A DNA stretch of 30,385 bases from RH2-MAG17b sp035945515 (GCA_035945515.1 DASZAE010000131.1:1-30385); one strand, 5' to 3'; shown: positions 14,162 to 22,364, counted from the stretch's first letter. The notes: generated by a model from the sequence alone, not told the origin. Numbers and translations: made by a program.

Positions 14162-14778
14162 ACCAGCGCCTCCAGGTAGGGCCGCATCACCTTGGAAACA
14201 CGGCAGACCTCAGCCGCTTGGAGCAGCGTGTCCAGCTTTTTGTTTCTCCTTTCAAGATAGAACTTGAGCGCTTCACGCGCGGTATCCAGACCGATCTTGT
14301 TGCGGTACTTGAAGCAGTCGGCAACCGTCTTCTCGGGGCTGTAAATTCTCACCGGCGTGCCGTCGAGCTGGTGCACTTCCAGTCCGAATTCGAACGCCCT
14401 TTTGGTGAACCAGAATACTCTAATCGGAGGGTGTTCGAGCCGAGGCGCTTCAGCTCCACGCGGCAGCGCAAGATAAACCTCGTGGGGGATTTGCGTGGTC
14501 AGCTCGTGAAATGCAAGCGCTGAGATAAGGCAAACTACCGCAGCCGGAACCCTGAGCGCGACCGTAACCAGGTCCGGGTTGCCGAGCGGTGGCAGATCGG
14601 AGAGGCGGTAAAGGCCGCGGCCAAGTCGAGCGAGGTCGCCGGAGTCGCGGAGCCTGTATAGCGTCTCGGGATGAATGCCAAGCCGGAGTGCGTCCTTCGT
14701 TCTGAGCACACCGCTGTGGCGGCGAAAGAGACTCCTGGCGCGCGAAAGTCCATCGCCGGTTTTTGGCTGTTGGGACAT
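14158..14778 (-). CDS. abiEi: AbiEi-family antitoxin / transcriptional repressor
   Basis: The protein is 206 residues from the ATG at 14778; a longer frame reaches 14865 but would read through the promoter-like region. The N-terminal winged helix is visible in GVLRTKDALRLGIHPETLYR and the following LRDSGDLARLGRGLYRL. The C-terminal half (ISALAFHELTTQIPHEVYLA, then VRIYSPEKTVADCFKYR) is the AbiEi antitoxin domain. Family members repress their own promoter and neutralise AbiEii. The upstream sequence has paired GTAAAT direct repeats that could be the operator. It is co-translated with the toxin. It sits upstream of dcm-vsr in the same direction. Confidence 0.88.
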   Translation of the reverse strand: MSQQPKTGDGLSRARSLFRRHSGVLRTKDALRLGIHPETLYRLRDSGDLARLGRGLYRLSDLPPLGNPDLVTVALRVPAAVVCLISALAFHELTTQIPHEVYLALPRGAEAPRLEHPPIRVFWFTKRAFEFGLEVHQLDGTPVRIYSPEKTVADCFKYRNKIGLDTAREALKFYLERRNKKLDTLLQAAEVCRVSKVMRPYLEALV

Positions 14779-14785
14779 CACGATA

Positions 14786-14824
14786 ATAATACCAGCAATT
14801 GTAAATATGTGATGGTAAATGTAT
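14786..14824 (-). promoter_or_regulatory. abiEi promoter/operator region
   Basis: On the minus strand an extended -10 element TGGTATTAT occupies 14794-14786, which would place the transcription start at or next to the ATG at 14778, giving a leaderless mRNA. No ribosome-binding site is visible. Immediately upstream lie two near-identical decamers (plus strand GTAAATATGT at 14801-14810 and GTAAATGTAT at 14815-14824), 14 bases apart. They are good candidates for repressor-binding sites. Confidence 0.4.
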
Positions 14825-14952
14825 CGCACTCTGATTCCGCATTGGAGTGGCCGCTCGGGTTTCATAAGAGCTACCGACTGTGATCCCAGCGCGTCAGTGC
14901 GCGCATTGTGGTGGCGGCGAAGCCGCTGTTTTCCACAGATTTCTTCCGCCTA

Positions 14953-14992
14953 CTACAGGTTAACTTCAGGGCTACAGGTAAATAACTACAGG
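14953..14992 (+). repeat. Three CTACAGG direct repeats
   Basis: CTACAGG occurs at 14953-14959, 14972-14978 and 14986-14992, the first two extended to CTACAGGTWAA-like words; a degenerate copy (CTTCAGG) is at 14964-14970. They lie between the DnaA-box-like site and the iterons and probably belong to the origin. Confidence 0.5.
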
Positions 14993-15036
14993 AGGAGCTG
15001 CTAATCGAATGCTGCCAAACGGGTTAAGCGCCAGTC

Positions 15037-15122
15037 GCGCGAACTCAATCACGTGCCGCCGCGAACTCAATCACGTGAAAGCGCGAACTGAATCACGTAT
15101 TATGCGCGAACTGAGTCACGTG
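15037..15122 (+). repeat. Four 22-bp iterons
   Basis: Copies of GCGCGAACTCAATCACGTG, with C/G and A/G variants inside, start at 15037, 15059, 15081 and 15104, a spacing of 22, 22 and 23 bases (two helical turns). The last two lie within or across the final codons and stop codon of repA. The period and position next to the initiator gene identify them as RepA-binding iterons. Confidence 0.8.
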
Positions 15123-16118
15123 ATCGCCGGGCTGCAATTCACGACCGGCTGTGGATAACTTCGGCGGCGTCTGCGATTGCTGAATCAGCAGGCAGGTTCC
15201 AGCTTGGACGAGACTTGCCGGGCAGCCGGGCCAGAGTTGCTGAATGATCTTAAGCCACTGGACGATTTGTCGGCGGAAGTCCCGTTCCCTGAGCCGGTCG
15301 GAGTTACCGAGCTGGGAAATTAAACCCTCCGCACCGAACAGCGGAATGCTCACCGGGCCTTTCGCCGTCCAGCAGCGCCAGACCAGCCAGACGTATAGGT
15401 CCAAGTTGCCAGGTGAGTCCGCCAAGGTGCAGACAACGTTGAGATCGACCGGAATCGGATGCTCCTGGATTTCCCCGCAGAACTCCTCGGAGAGCACGAT
15501 GACGTTCTCCGGGCGGTGAAGGCCAGACACATTCTCAGAAACTCCGCCTCTGACATACCAGAGTTGGAGGTCCTTGACGAAGCGGAAGCTGGTTCGAGTG
15601 ATTACTACTGCCTCAGCATCTTGATCGTCGCTAGCGAAATAGAATGTGGAATAGAAGATTCGCTGGAACCCCGCAATCAGACGCTTGTAGTAGCGGCCGT
15701 CTTTGGGAAGGCCGAACGTTTCGAGGATCGCCGCAGCGGAGCGGAAGCGAATCTCGCGCGACTTCTGCCAAACGGCCATTGTGGCGATCCAGATAAGCAG
15801 GAGGCGATCCTGGCCGAATGGCAAACCGTAATCCGGGTGGCCGATGACCCGGAGCCGGAATTTGCCGTTCTGCCGGGCATATTCGAGCGTATGATGAGGG
15901 GGTCGGCGTATAGGAATCCCGCAGAGCACAAACGGCCTGGAGCTGTAGGCTCGTTGTTGACGGCGATGTGGCTCACGCGCGCGAGCAATTGCGTCGAGTT
16001 TCTTGATCTTCCGCTTTGTAATTCCGGCGGAAGCGAGTACAGCGGCGACGGGGACCAGACCAGTTAATTCTGGAGAAGCAGAACGCGGACGAATGGCGGG
16101 TGGCGGAAACAGACTCAT
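15093..16118 (-). CDS. repA: Plasmid replication initiator, RepA type
   Basis: The protein is 341 residues. The N-terminus is basic (GITKRKIKKLDAIARAREPH). The core contains GIPIRRPPHHTLEYARQNGK, DRLLLIWIATMAVWQKSREI, a winged-helix-like AAILETFGLPKDGRYYKRL, and later LDLYVWLVWRCW and GLISQLG. This order is the plasmid-encoded RepA (RepA_C-type) initiator family. GGGGTGAG lies 5 bases upstream of the ATG at 16118. The C-terminal residues HVTQFAHNT are encoded by iteron sequence, so the 3' end of the gene is part of the origin. RepA would bind the iterons to start replication and repress itself. It is intact, so the element may still replicate autonomously when excised. Confidence 0.8.
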   Translation of the reverse strand: MSLFPPPAIRPRSASPELTGLVPVAAVLASAGITKRKIKKLDAIARAREPHRRQQRAYSSRPFVLCGIPIRRPPHHTLEYARQNGKFRLRVIGHPDYGLPFGQDRLLLIWIATMAVWQKSREIRFRSAAAILETFGLPKDGRYYKRLIAGFQRIFYSTFYFASDDQDAEAVVITRTSFRFVKDLQLWYVRGGVSENVSGLHRPENVIVLSEEFCGEIQEHPIPVDLNVVCTLADSPGNLDLYVWLVWRCWTAKGPVSIPLFGAEGLISQLGNSDRLRERDFRRQIVQWLKIIQQLWPGCPASLVQAGTCLLIQQSQTPPKLSTAGRELQPGDHVTQFAHNT

Positions 16119-16267
16119 TTCTCACCCCCGGATTGGCCTTCTCGCGGCTCGCCAGGTTTGATTTCCGGAGGTGAAGTCGGGTTGCGCGGGGGTTGCGGAT
16201 TTTGCCCGACTTGTCCGGAATTTGCCGGGCTAAGTTGCTGATTTCCTTTGCATCAGCAGCCCGCGAG

Positions 16268-16314
16268 AGACTCTGGATCTGCGTATCGGGGTTCGAATCC
16301 CTGCCTCCCAGCCA
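16268..16314 (+). other. 3' half of tRNA-Gln(CTG): probable attachment site, right border of the element
   Basis: The sequence has the anticodon loop CTCTGGA (anticodon CTG), the 3' strand of its stem, a T arm (CGGGG, TTCGAAT, CCCTG), the acceptor 3' strand CCTCCCA, discriminator G and an encoded CCA ending at 16314. Only about three base pairs of the anticodon stem can form and there is no D arm or 5' acceptor strand (expected TGGGAGG), so it is a fragment. Integrases commonly duplicate the 3' end of a tRNA gene. With this orientation the element should lie to the left, which agrees with plasmid genes on the left and chromosomal genes on the right. Confidence 0.7.
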
Positions 16315-16771
16315 TTGAATCCATAGGAGTTCGCCCGATCTCGGTGTATTCAAACATACAGAGTGTCTGCGGATCGGCACACCGAGACCCTTGGTTGTCA
16401 GGGGCCGCGCGACCTGGCGGCCCGACAAAAGTGCGGCTCCTCGCGACAGAACGGCTGGGTTCCGGTCCTTCGCAAGCAACTGGCCCCGTATCTGGATCGC
16501 CAATCTTGGGGGACCGCAAACCCGGAGGGCGGCAAAGCCAAAGCAGAAGCTCGCAACGCCGCAAGCGCCCAGGCAGTTTTCCCATCTCGCCGTGCCCGCG
16601 AGAATAGGCGAGAAAAGGGGACGTGATCGAGCGTGTTAAATGCGTAGTGGGGTCTGCTGTTTTTGGTCGCGCGTGAACAATATTCACGCCAATGTTGAGG
16701 CGAATTTGAGGGATGGGTAAAAAGCGGCTTGGCGCGCGGTAAGCCGAAGGAACGGTATGTTATAGCATGCG
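16315..16771. other. Junction region between attachment site and efflux operon
   Basis: No supported gene is present. It contains a 9-bp inverted repeat (TCTCGGTGT at 16339-16347 and ACACCGAGA at 16379-16387), dispersed repeat A copy 3, and a perfect 7-bp hairpin (GCGTGAA, loop CAATA, TTCACGC at 16671-16689) about 80 bases past the stop of the RND pump gene. That hairpin has no T run on the minus strand, so it is not a standard terminator. Confidence 0.5.
16498..16625. repeat. Dispersed repeat family A, copy 3
   Basis: AACCCGGAGGG (16519-16529) is followed by AAAGCAGAAG and the conserved end block 16578-16608, which differs from copy 1 in one of 31 bases. It lies outside the tRNA-defined element border, so the family is not restricted to the element. 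Confidence 0.65.
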
Positions 16772-19700
16772 TTATCGCTCCGGGCCTCGCGGCTCGAATC
16801 TTCCGTACCGAAGAGATAGGGTTGGCAACACAAGAAGGTTTAAGGCTGTGGACGTGATCAATCCTCCCAGGATCACGATTGCCATTGGACCTTCGATCTC
16901 CCGCCCTGGATCTCCACTACCCAAGGCCAAAGGCAGCAGCCCGAGGCCAGTGACAAGCGCCGTCATCAGTATGGGTGAGAGCCGCTCGGAAGCCCCGCGC
17001 AACGCCGCGTCCAATCCCCAGGTCATGCTTTCCACGCCCACCAGATGTTCATAGTGAGAAATCAGCATGATCGAGTTTCGTATGGTAATGCCGAAGAGCG
17101 TTACAAAGCCAACCAAGGCGCCCAACGAAAGATCGGTGTGAGTGATCCAGGCGGCAAACACACCGCCCACCAAAGCGAAGGGCAGATTCAGCAGCACCAG
17201 CAGCAGGTTGCGGTAGTGACCCATCACCACGGAAAGCAAGAGGACAATGCCTAACACAGCGAGCAGCGAATGCACCAACAGGTCCCGGTGGGACCGCGCC
17301 TGAGCGGCGGCAGCGCCCGCGAACGTCACGTAGGTTCCAGGCGGGAAGGAAATCCGTGAAAGGCGGCGATGAGCTGCCGCCAGGAATGTATTCATGTCGC
17401 CGCCCGACACGTTGCAGGTTACGGTTTCCACGCGGCGAGCGCCTTCGTGCTGAATAATGTAACGGCCGGAATTTTCGTAGATATCCGCAAGCTGGCCCAG
17501 CGGAATGTAGTTCCCATCCGGCCCGTGGAGCGGCAAATGATCGATTTGGGCGACCGTTCGCCGATCCGAAGGGTCGAGAATGACGGAAACATCGAAGACG
17601 CGGTCGCCTTGGTAGATTTGTCCCACGATATCGCCGTTGTAGGCGGTCCGCACAGCATTGAGCACCTGGACCGGATCGAGTCCCCAACGCTCGACCGCCT
17701 GTGGCCGAAGTCGCACTACGACCTGCGGCGTGCCGGGAGGCGACACGAGCTGAACGCCGGAAACCCCGCGAATACCGCCGAGTGCTTGCGCCACGTCGCG
17801 CGCTTTTTCGTCCAGCACGTTGAGATCGCTCCCAAAAACGTTCACCGCCACGCCAGCGCTATAGCCGGAAAGCGTCTCATTGATGCGCTCTACGAGAAAG
17901 CTATTCACCGAGAACACGGCGCCGGCGAATTTTGCCAAGGTCTCGTGAATATCATCCATAGCAGCCTCGTATTGATCTCCGGTACGCGCGTTGATCACCA
18001 GTGGGAGCTCTCCAGCGTTGGTGCCGTAAGTATCCGTGGAAAGCTCCGCCCGGCCAATGCGTTGCCCAACCAATTTGACATACGGGGGCTTCAGCAGCGC
18101 CCTGCTCACCCTGTCACCCTCTTGCAAAGACTGCCGGATGGATGTTCCCGGCATCATAGTCATGTGGAGGGTAAGGTTCGCTTCGCGAAGTTGAGGCAGA
18201 AATGTGGTCTTCAGCTCGGGCGCAATGAGTACGCCTGCGAGGATAATGAGCGCCACCACCGCAATCACTCCCGTTGGCCATCGTTCCACTCCAAGCAAGG
18301 CACGGCGATATCCGCTCTTTAATATGCGGACCACGGGCGGCTCAAGCGGAGGCAGGTCCCGGTTAGCGAGGAGCGCCATGCACAGCGCGGGCGTCACCGT
18401 GAGCGCGACGAGAAGCGAGATCAAGATCGCCCAGATATAGGCCATCCCCAACGGCGAGAAGAGACGGCCAGCCACTCCTGAGAGAGTGAGGACGGGGAAA
18501 AAGACCAGGATCACGGCGAAAGTGGCATAAACCACCGCGCTTCGGACTTCCACCGAAGCGTCCAGCACCACCCGCCACACTCTCCGAGGGTGCGGGACGG
18601 CGCGGTTTTCGCGCAGCCGCCGGTAGATGTTTTCAACGTCGATCACCGCGTCATCCACCACTTCGCCGATGGCAATGGCAAGTCCCCCGAGCGTCAGCGT
18701 ATTCACGCTTTGGCCCGTATGAGTCATGACGATCACCGCGCCCAGAAGTGAGAGCGGAATGGCCGTGCAGGAAATCGCCGCGGTGCGGAAATTAAAGAGA
18801 AATAGAAACAGAACGATGATTACCAGGACGGCGCCGATCTCGAGCGACAAGCGGACGTTGTCAAGCGAGGTGAGGATGAAATCCGCCGGACGAAAGACAT
18901 TGGGGTTAATCTCAATTCCTTCTTTCGTCAGGTCCGGGCGCAGCTCGCTCAGCGCCGCATCGATGCCGCGCGTCACCTCAAGAGTGTTGGCTCCGTATTG
19001 CGATTCGATAACCAGCACCAGCGCCGGGCGGCCATTGACCGAAGCCCCGCCCACGGGGGGCGCCGGAGCGTCCACAATATCGGCAACGTCTCCCAGCGTC
19101 AGGTTGGCGCCGCGCGAGCGCACGAGCACCGTCCGGCGGATACTGGCGGGCGTCAGTGACTGCCCTTCGGTCTGAAGAATAATCCGCTGGTTGGCCGTGG
19201 AAACGAAGCCCGCGCCGCGAATGGCGGTAGCGTGCTGCGCGGCAGCGATCACGTCGGAGACAGCGACGTTGTGCTGAATAAGCTTCTCCGGGTCATATTG
19301 AATCTGGATTTGACGGGTCATCGCGCCGAAGACCGAGACGTTGGCGACGCCCGGCACAGCCAGCAAACGGCGCTTCACGACCCACTTTGCCACGGTGGTC
19401 AGGTCCATCAGCGAGAGCTTCTGAGAAAGTAGTCCCACCTCCATCACCCAGCTCGTGGTCGAGGTGAGCGGCGTCATAACGGGCGTAATGCCGGCCGGCA
19501 ATTGTCCGGTGAGGGTAGCCAGGCGCTCCGCTACGACTTGCCGGTCAAGATAAATGCTTCCTGTATTTTGAAAGATTACGGTAATGACTGAAAGGCCCTG
19601 GATGGATCCGGACCGGACCGTCTGTACGCCGGTGACGCCGATGGCGGCATTTTCGATGGGTGTCGTGACAAGCTGCTCCACTTGCTCGGGCGAGAGGCCG

Positions 19701-19861
19701 GGCGCCTCGGTCTGGATGGACACCTGCGGCGGCGCGAACTCCGGAAACACGTCGTAGCGCGCCGTGCGAAGCGAGTAGATCCCGTAAAAGAGCCATGCGC
19801 ACGCCAAAGCGATCACGATGCCCCGATGGCGAATCGAGAAGCGAACAATGGATTTCAGCAT
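16772..19861 (-). CDS. Efflux RND transporter permease, CzcA/CusA (heavy-metal efflux) type
   Basis: The protein is 1029 residues, full length for the family. The first membrane helix is at residues 13-30 (IVIALACAWLFYGIYSL). It is followed by the periplasmic DVFPEFAPPQVSIQTEAPGL motif and the in-membrane signature AIGEVVDDAVIDVENIYRRL (near 395-415), whose acidic residues carry the proton relay. Two blocks of helices separated by large periplasmic loops and ILMTALVTGLGLLPLAL near the end complete the fold. The pattern is HME-RND (metal cation efflux) rather than drug RND, but the metal cannot be assigned. AGGAA precedes the ATG. The gene follows the adaptor gene by 10 bases and is the last in the operon. 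Confidence 0.88.
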   Translation of the reverse strand: MLKSIVRFSIRHRGIVIALACAWLFYGIYSLRTARYDVFPEFAPPQVSIQTEAPGLSPEQVEQLVTTPIENAAIGVTGVQTVRSGSIQGLSVITVIFQNTGSIYLDRQVVAERLATLTGQLPAGITPVMTPLTSTTSWVMEVGLLSQKLSLMDLTTVAKWVVKRRLLAVPGVANVSVFGAMTRQIQIQYDPEKLIQHNVAVSDVIAAAQHATAIRGAGFVSTANQRIILQTEGQSLTPASIRRTVLVRSRGANLTLGDVADIVDAPAPPVGGASVNGRPALVLVIESQYGANTLEVTRGIDAALSELRPDLTKEGIEINPNVFRPADFILTSLDNVRLSLEIGAVLVIIVLFLFLFNFRTAAISCTAIPLSLLGAVIVMTHTGQSVNTLTLGGLAIAIGEVVDDAVIDVENIYRRLRENRAVPHPRRVWRVVLDASVEVRSAVVYATFAVILVFFPVLTLSGVAGRLFSPLGMAYIWAILISLLVALTVTPALCMALLANRDLPPLEPPVVRILKSGYRRALLGVERWPTGVIAVVALIILAGVLIAPELKTTFLPQLREANLTLHMTMMPGTSIRQSLQEGDRVSRALLKPPYVKLVGQRIGRAELSTDTYGTNAGELPLVINARTGDQYEAAMDDIHETLAKFAGAVFSVNSFLVERINETLSGYSAGVAVNVFGSDLNVLDEKARDVAQALGGIRGVSGVQLVSPPGTPQVVVRLRPQAVERWGLDPVQVLNAVRTAYNGDIVGQIYQGDRVFDVSVILDPSDRRTVAQIDHLPLHGPDGNYIPLGQLADIYENSGRYIIQHEGARRVETVTCNVSGGDMNTFLAAAHRRLSRISFPPGTYVTFAGAAAAQARSHRDLLVHSLLAVLGIVLLLSVVMGHYRNLLLVLLNLPFALVGGVFAAWITHTDLSLGALVGFVTLFGITIRNSIMLISHYEHLVGVESMTWGLDAALRGASERLSPILMTALVTGLGLLPLALGSGDPGREIEGPMAIVILGGLITSTALNLLVLPTLSLRYGRFEPRGPER

Positions 19862-19871
19862 GGCGTTCCTG

Positions 19872-20912
19872 TTAATCCTCCGGCTGAATCTGGCTGCGAA
19901 ATTCTTCGGAAAGCAACACCTGCGCGCCTTGCGTCACAACTTTTGCGCCAGCCGCAAATCCTTGCGCCGCAAAATATCCGTCGCCAAGCGGCTGTTCTGC
20001 TGGCACCGTGCGGCGCGTGAAACGGGTGGGAGCCGTTTGCTCGTAGACCCACGCCTGCCCCTGCCACCAGACGATGGCAGAGTGAGGAATCAGAATGCCT
20101 CGCAACCATTTTCCCACCGGCAAGCGAGCAACCAGGTTCATGCCCGGCTCAAGCGCCGGATAAGAGTGGGCAAGATAAAGCAAGCTGATGCCTTGAATGC
20201 GCGGGTCCACCTGTGGAAAGGGAGAAACATAAGAGGCCTTCACAGAATTTCCATTGGAAGTGGAAAGGTTGATTTCGGGCGGCTCTTCAAAGGAAGTGCC
20301 CGGCGGCAGGGTTAGTTGCACGAGACACGCCCTCTGGCTTAGCACGCTTGCCAGCCTCGGCGAATCGTTCACCACCCAGCCTGCTACCGCGCCGCCCCAG
20401 CTCTGTTGGACTGCGGAACTTGCGATCTCCAGTGATTTTCTCGCCGCGTCAAGCCTCGCACGATTCGTGCGCAGCGTGCCTTGAGCCGCTTGGAGCGATT
20501 TCTCCGACGTGTTTTGATTTTCCGCATAGAGCGTCTTGAGGCGTTCGTATTCCTGGCTGGAAACCGCAAGCTGCGCCTGCGCGATCTCAACCTGCGCTTC
20601 CGCGGACACGTAGGCATTGTGCAGGGGCGCCAGTCCTTGAGCGGATAGCACAGTTGCGGACGCTGTTTCTTGGCGGCGCGCATTGATGACGGTAAGCGGA
20701 GAGACGGCGATGCCTAGGCGTTTCTGCGTGGCAGCATCCAGTGTGACCACCGTCTGTCCATTCACCACGGAGACGCGCGAAGGAACCTGAACCGCTTCCT
20801 CCTGGTCCTCATCCGTGTCTGGGTCTTTGCGCGCCTGCGAGTAAGTGCGGATAAAAACCGAGGCCGCCAGCAAGACGAACCCCACAGCGAAGAGCCATTT
20901 CAATATCTTCAT
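19872..20912 (-). CDS. Efflux RND periplasmic adaptor subunit (membrane fusion protein)
   Basis: The protein is 346 residues. The N-terminal segment ILKWLFAVGFVLLAASVFI is a membrane anchor without a lipobox cysteine. An acidic linker follows (DPDTDEDQEEA). Next come the first half of the lipoyl/barrel domain (VVTLDAATQKRLGIAVSPL), a coiled-coil hairpin rich in Gln and Ala (about 105-165), and the beta-barrel and membrane-proximal domains ending in FAAGAKVVTQGAQVLL. It connects the pump to the outer-membrane channel. Its ATG overlaps the TolC-like gene stop (ATGA), and the GGAGG ribosome-binding site lies inside the last codons of that gene. No metal-binding His or Cys cluster is obvious. Confidence 0.83.
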   Translation of the reverse strand: MKILKWLFAVGFVLLAASVFIRTYSQARKDPDTDEDQEEAVQVPSRVSVVNGQTVVTLDAATQKRLGIAVSPLTVINARRQETASATVLSAQGLAPLHNAYVSAEAQVEIAQAQLAVSSQEYERLKTLYAENQNTSEKSLQAAQGTLRTNRARLDAARKSLEIASSAVQQSWGGAVAGWVVNDSPRLASVLSQRACLVQLTLPPGTSFEEPPEINLSTSNGNSVKASYVSPFPQVDPRIQGISLLYLAHSYPALEPGMNLVARLPVGKWLRGILIPHSAIVWWQGQAWVYEQTAPTRFTRRTVPAEQPLGDGYFAAQGFAAGAKVVTQGAQVLLSEEFRSQIQPED

Positions 20913-22309
20913 TTTATTCCTCCCTTGGGCGCCGCTATGATCAGCGGCACGGCGTCTCCCGGTTCGAGAGGCCGCTCGACCGCCGCCTCAAGCTGTCCGA
21001 GGGCCGTCTGCGCCTGGAGCAATGAGGTCACCACAACTTCGGTCGCGGCGGATTGCTGGAGCAGTACCGTATTGAGGCTAAGCCGGTCGGCTTCACCCGC
21101 GCTGACGGCTCTCCGAGCCATCGGGGACTGAATGTGCTCGAAACTCACGAGCACCGACTGGGCTTTTTGGAACTGTTGATACGCTGTCCGGTAGCGAGCC
21201 AGAGCCAGATCACATTGAGCGATGGCCTGCGCCTGGATAGCCAGTAGATTATCCGCAGCCTGCTTGCGGGCCGCCTCCGCCTGAGCGATGGGACCCTGGT
21301 TGCGGTTGAAAATGGGCAGCGTGATTCCGAAGCTTGGCGCAAAATAACTGTGGCCTTCTTCGAATTGGTAGCCGGGACCGATGTTAAAGTCGGGATGTTG
21401 ACGGGCAATCTGAAGCTGCAAGCTGGACTGTGCGGCTTGGTATTGCAACAGAGCCTGCCGCACATCCAGCCGGTTGACCACAGCAGCGCGCTGGATTCCC
21501 CGCGGGGAAAGCGAACTGAGGGCCGGGAGTTGATTCAGTGCTGGCCATGCGAACTGTGCATTTCCGAGGCCGGAAATAGGGATGCCAATAGCGGCAGCGA
21601 GAGCAGAGCGAGTCTGAGCGACTTGCCCTTCGGACGCCTGCAATGCAAGCTGGGCGTTTAGCAGATCGACGCGGGAAGCCGTCACCACCGGCATTGCAAT
21701 CTCGCCCGCGGTGAGCTGTTCACCGAGACGCGCTACGCGCCGCCTGCGAAGTTGCGCCTCCGATCGCAAAACCGCGGCGGCCTGCTCCGCTGCCATCTCA
21801 TTGATCAGCGCCGCGCGGATAGCACTGCGCACGTTCCATGCCGTCTGCGCCAGATTCAACCGCGCCGCTTCGCTCAAATTCTTCGCAGTCTCAATTTGGT
21901 AACCCCGTTTGCCGGCAGTCATAACCGGAACGAGAAAGTCTAGGCTAATCAGATAGGGGCTCGGGATGCCGGGAGAAAAGCTCAGGGTAGGATTGGGGCG
22001 CATCCGCGCTGTCACCTCGCCACCCTGGGCGAATGCCAGTCGGTCCCGCGCCGATTGGAGCGAGGGGCTGAAATAGAATGCGGCTAGCGTGAGCAGGCGA
22101 AAGTCCCAGGCTTCCGGAGGCCAGTTAATCGAGTGCCCCAGGCTCTTCTCAATAAACTCCTTGAGGCCCGGATCGTTCAAAGTCCGCGCTTCAAGGCTTG
22201 CGGCTGTTTGGGGCGGAGAGATGGGCTGTGGCCGGTACGCTTGAAAGTGGCAGGAAGCGGTTGCCAGCGCTGCAAAGCAAGTAAGGCTTATCAGCCTAAT
22301 AAGCCTCAT
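20909..22309 (-). CDS. TolC-family outer-membrane efflux lipoprotein
   Basis: The protein is 466 residues from the ATG at 22309, which has GAGGAGG 8-14 bases upstream and gives a clean lipoprotein signal peptide ending LATASC (Cys20 as the lipidation site). An upstream ATG would add 38 residues and bury the signal. Two long helical repeats of the outer-membrane efflux protein family are visible: one with LAFAQGGEVTARMRPNPTLS then RAALINEMAAEQAA, the second with QIARQHPDFNIGPGYQFEEG and PIFNRNQGPIAQAEAARKQA. The NRNQG and GPGYQ words are typical of CzcC-like channels. It is the exit duct for the adaptor and pump encoded downstream. Its leader has a strong 14-bp hairpin. Confidence 0.83.
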   Translation of the reverse strand: MRLIRLISLTCFAALATASCHFQAYRPQPISPPQTAASLEARTLNDPGLKEFIEKSLGHSINWPPEAWDFRLLTLAAFYFSPSLQSARDRLAFAQGGEVTARMRPNPTLSFSPGIPSPYLISLDFLVPVMTAGKRGYQIETAKNLSEAARLNLAQTAWNVRSAIRAALINEMAAEQAAAVLRSEAQLRRRRVARLGEQLTAGEIAMPVVTASRVDLLNAQLALQASEGQVAQTRSALAAAIGIPISGLGNAQFAWPALNQLPALSSLSPRGIQRAAVVNRLDVRQALLQYQAAQSSLQLQIARQHPDFNIGPGYQFEEGHSYFAPSFGITLPIFNRNQGPIAQAEAARKQAADNLLAIQAQAIAQCDLALARYRTAYQQFQKAQSVLVSFEHIQSPMARRAVSAGEADRLSLNTVLLQQSAATEVVVTSLLQAQTALGQLEAAVERPLEPGDAVPLIIAAPKGGIK

Positions 22310-22364
22310 AGAGGTGTTCCTCCTCTGTCTCGACTGCGCAAATCTCCAGGCCGACCAGCCAGGT

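Larger units (their letters stand above)
14929..15158. other. Putative plasmid replication origin (iteron type)
   Basis: This region next to repA combines a DnaA-box-like TTTTCCACA (14929-14937), short direct repeats (14953-14992), four 22-bp iterons (15037-15122) and a perfect DnaA box TGTGGATAA (15150-15158, inside the repA 3' end). The grouping of iterons, DnaA boxes and a RepA gene is the standard layout of theta-type iteron plasmid origins. No clear AT-rich melting region is visible; the short stretch near 14978-14988 is the best candidate. Confidence 0.6.

Noticed and set aside
15037..15122. CRISPR-like array
   Set aside because: The units are contiguous 22-bp iterons without unique spacers and lie at a plasmid initiator gene.
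16268..16314. A complete tRNA gene
   Set aside because: Only the anticodon loop, T arm, acceptor 3' strand and CCA are present. The D arm and 5' acceptor strand cannot be found upstream.
15973..16503. 176-residue minus-strand frame upstream of repA containing GGRDSNPD
   Set aside because: The GGRDSNP word is the usual artefact of reading the T arm and acceptor of a tRNA gene on the opposite strand. The frame also overlaps the repA N-terminus in another frame and has no ribosome-binding site.
16671..16689. Hairpin as the terminator of the efflux operon
   Set aside because: The stem is perfect, but on the minus strand it is followed by an A-rich stretch, not a T run, so intrinsic termination is not supported.
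17369..18322. 317-residue plus-strand frame
   Set aside because: It is an antisense shadow of the RND pump gene, whose family motifs are continuous on the minus strand.
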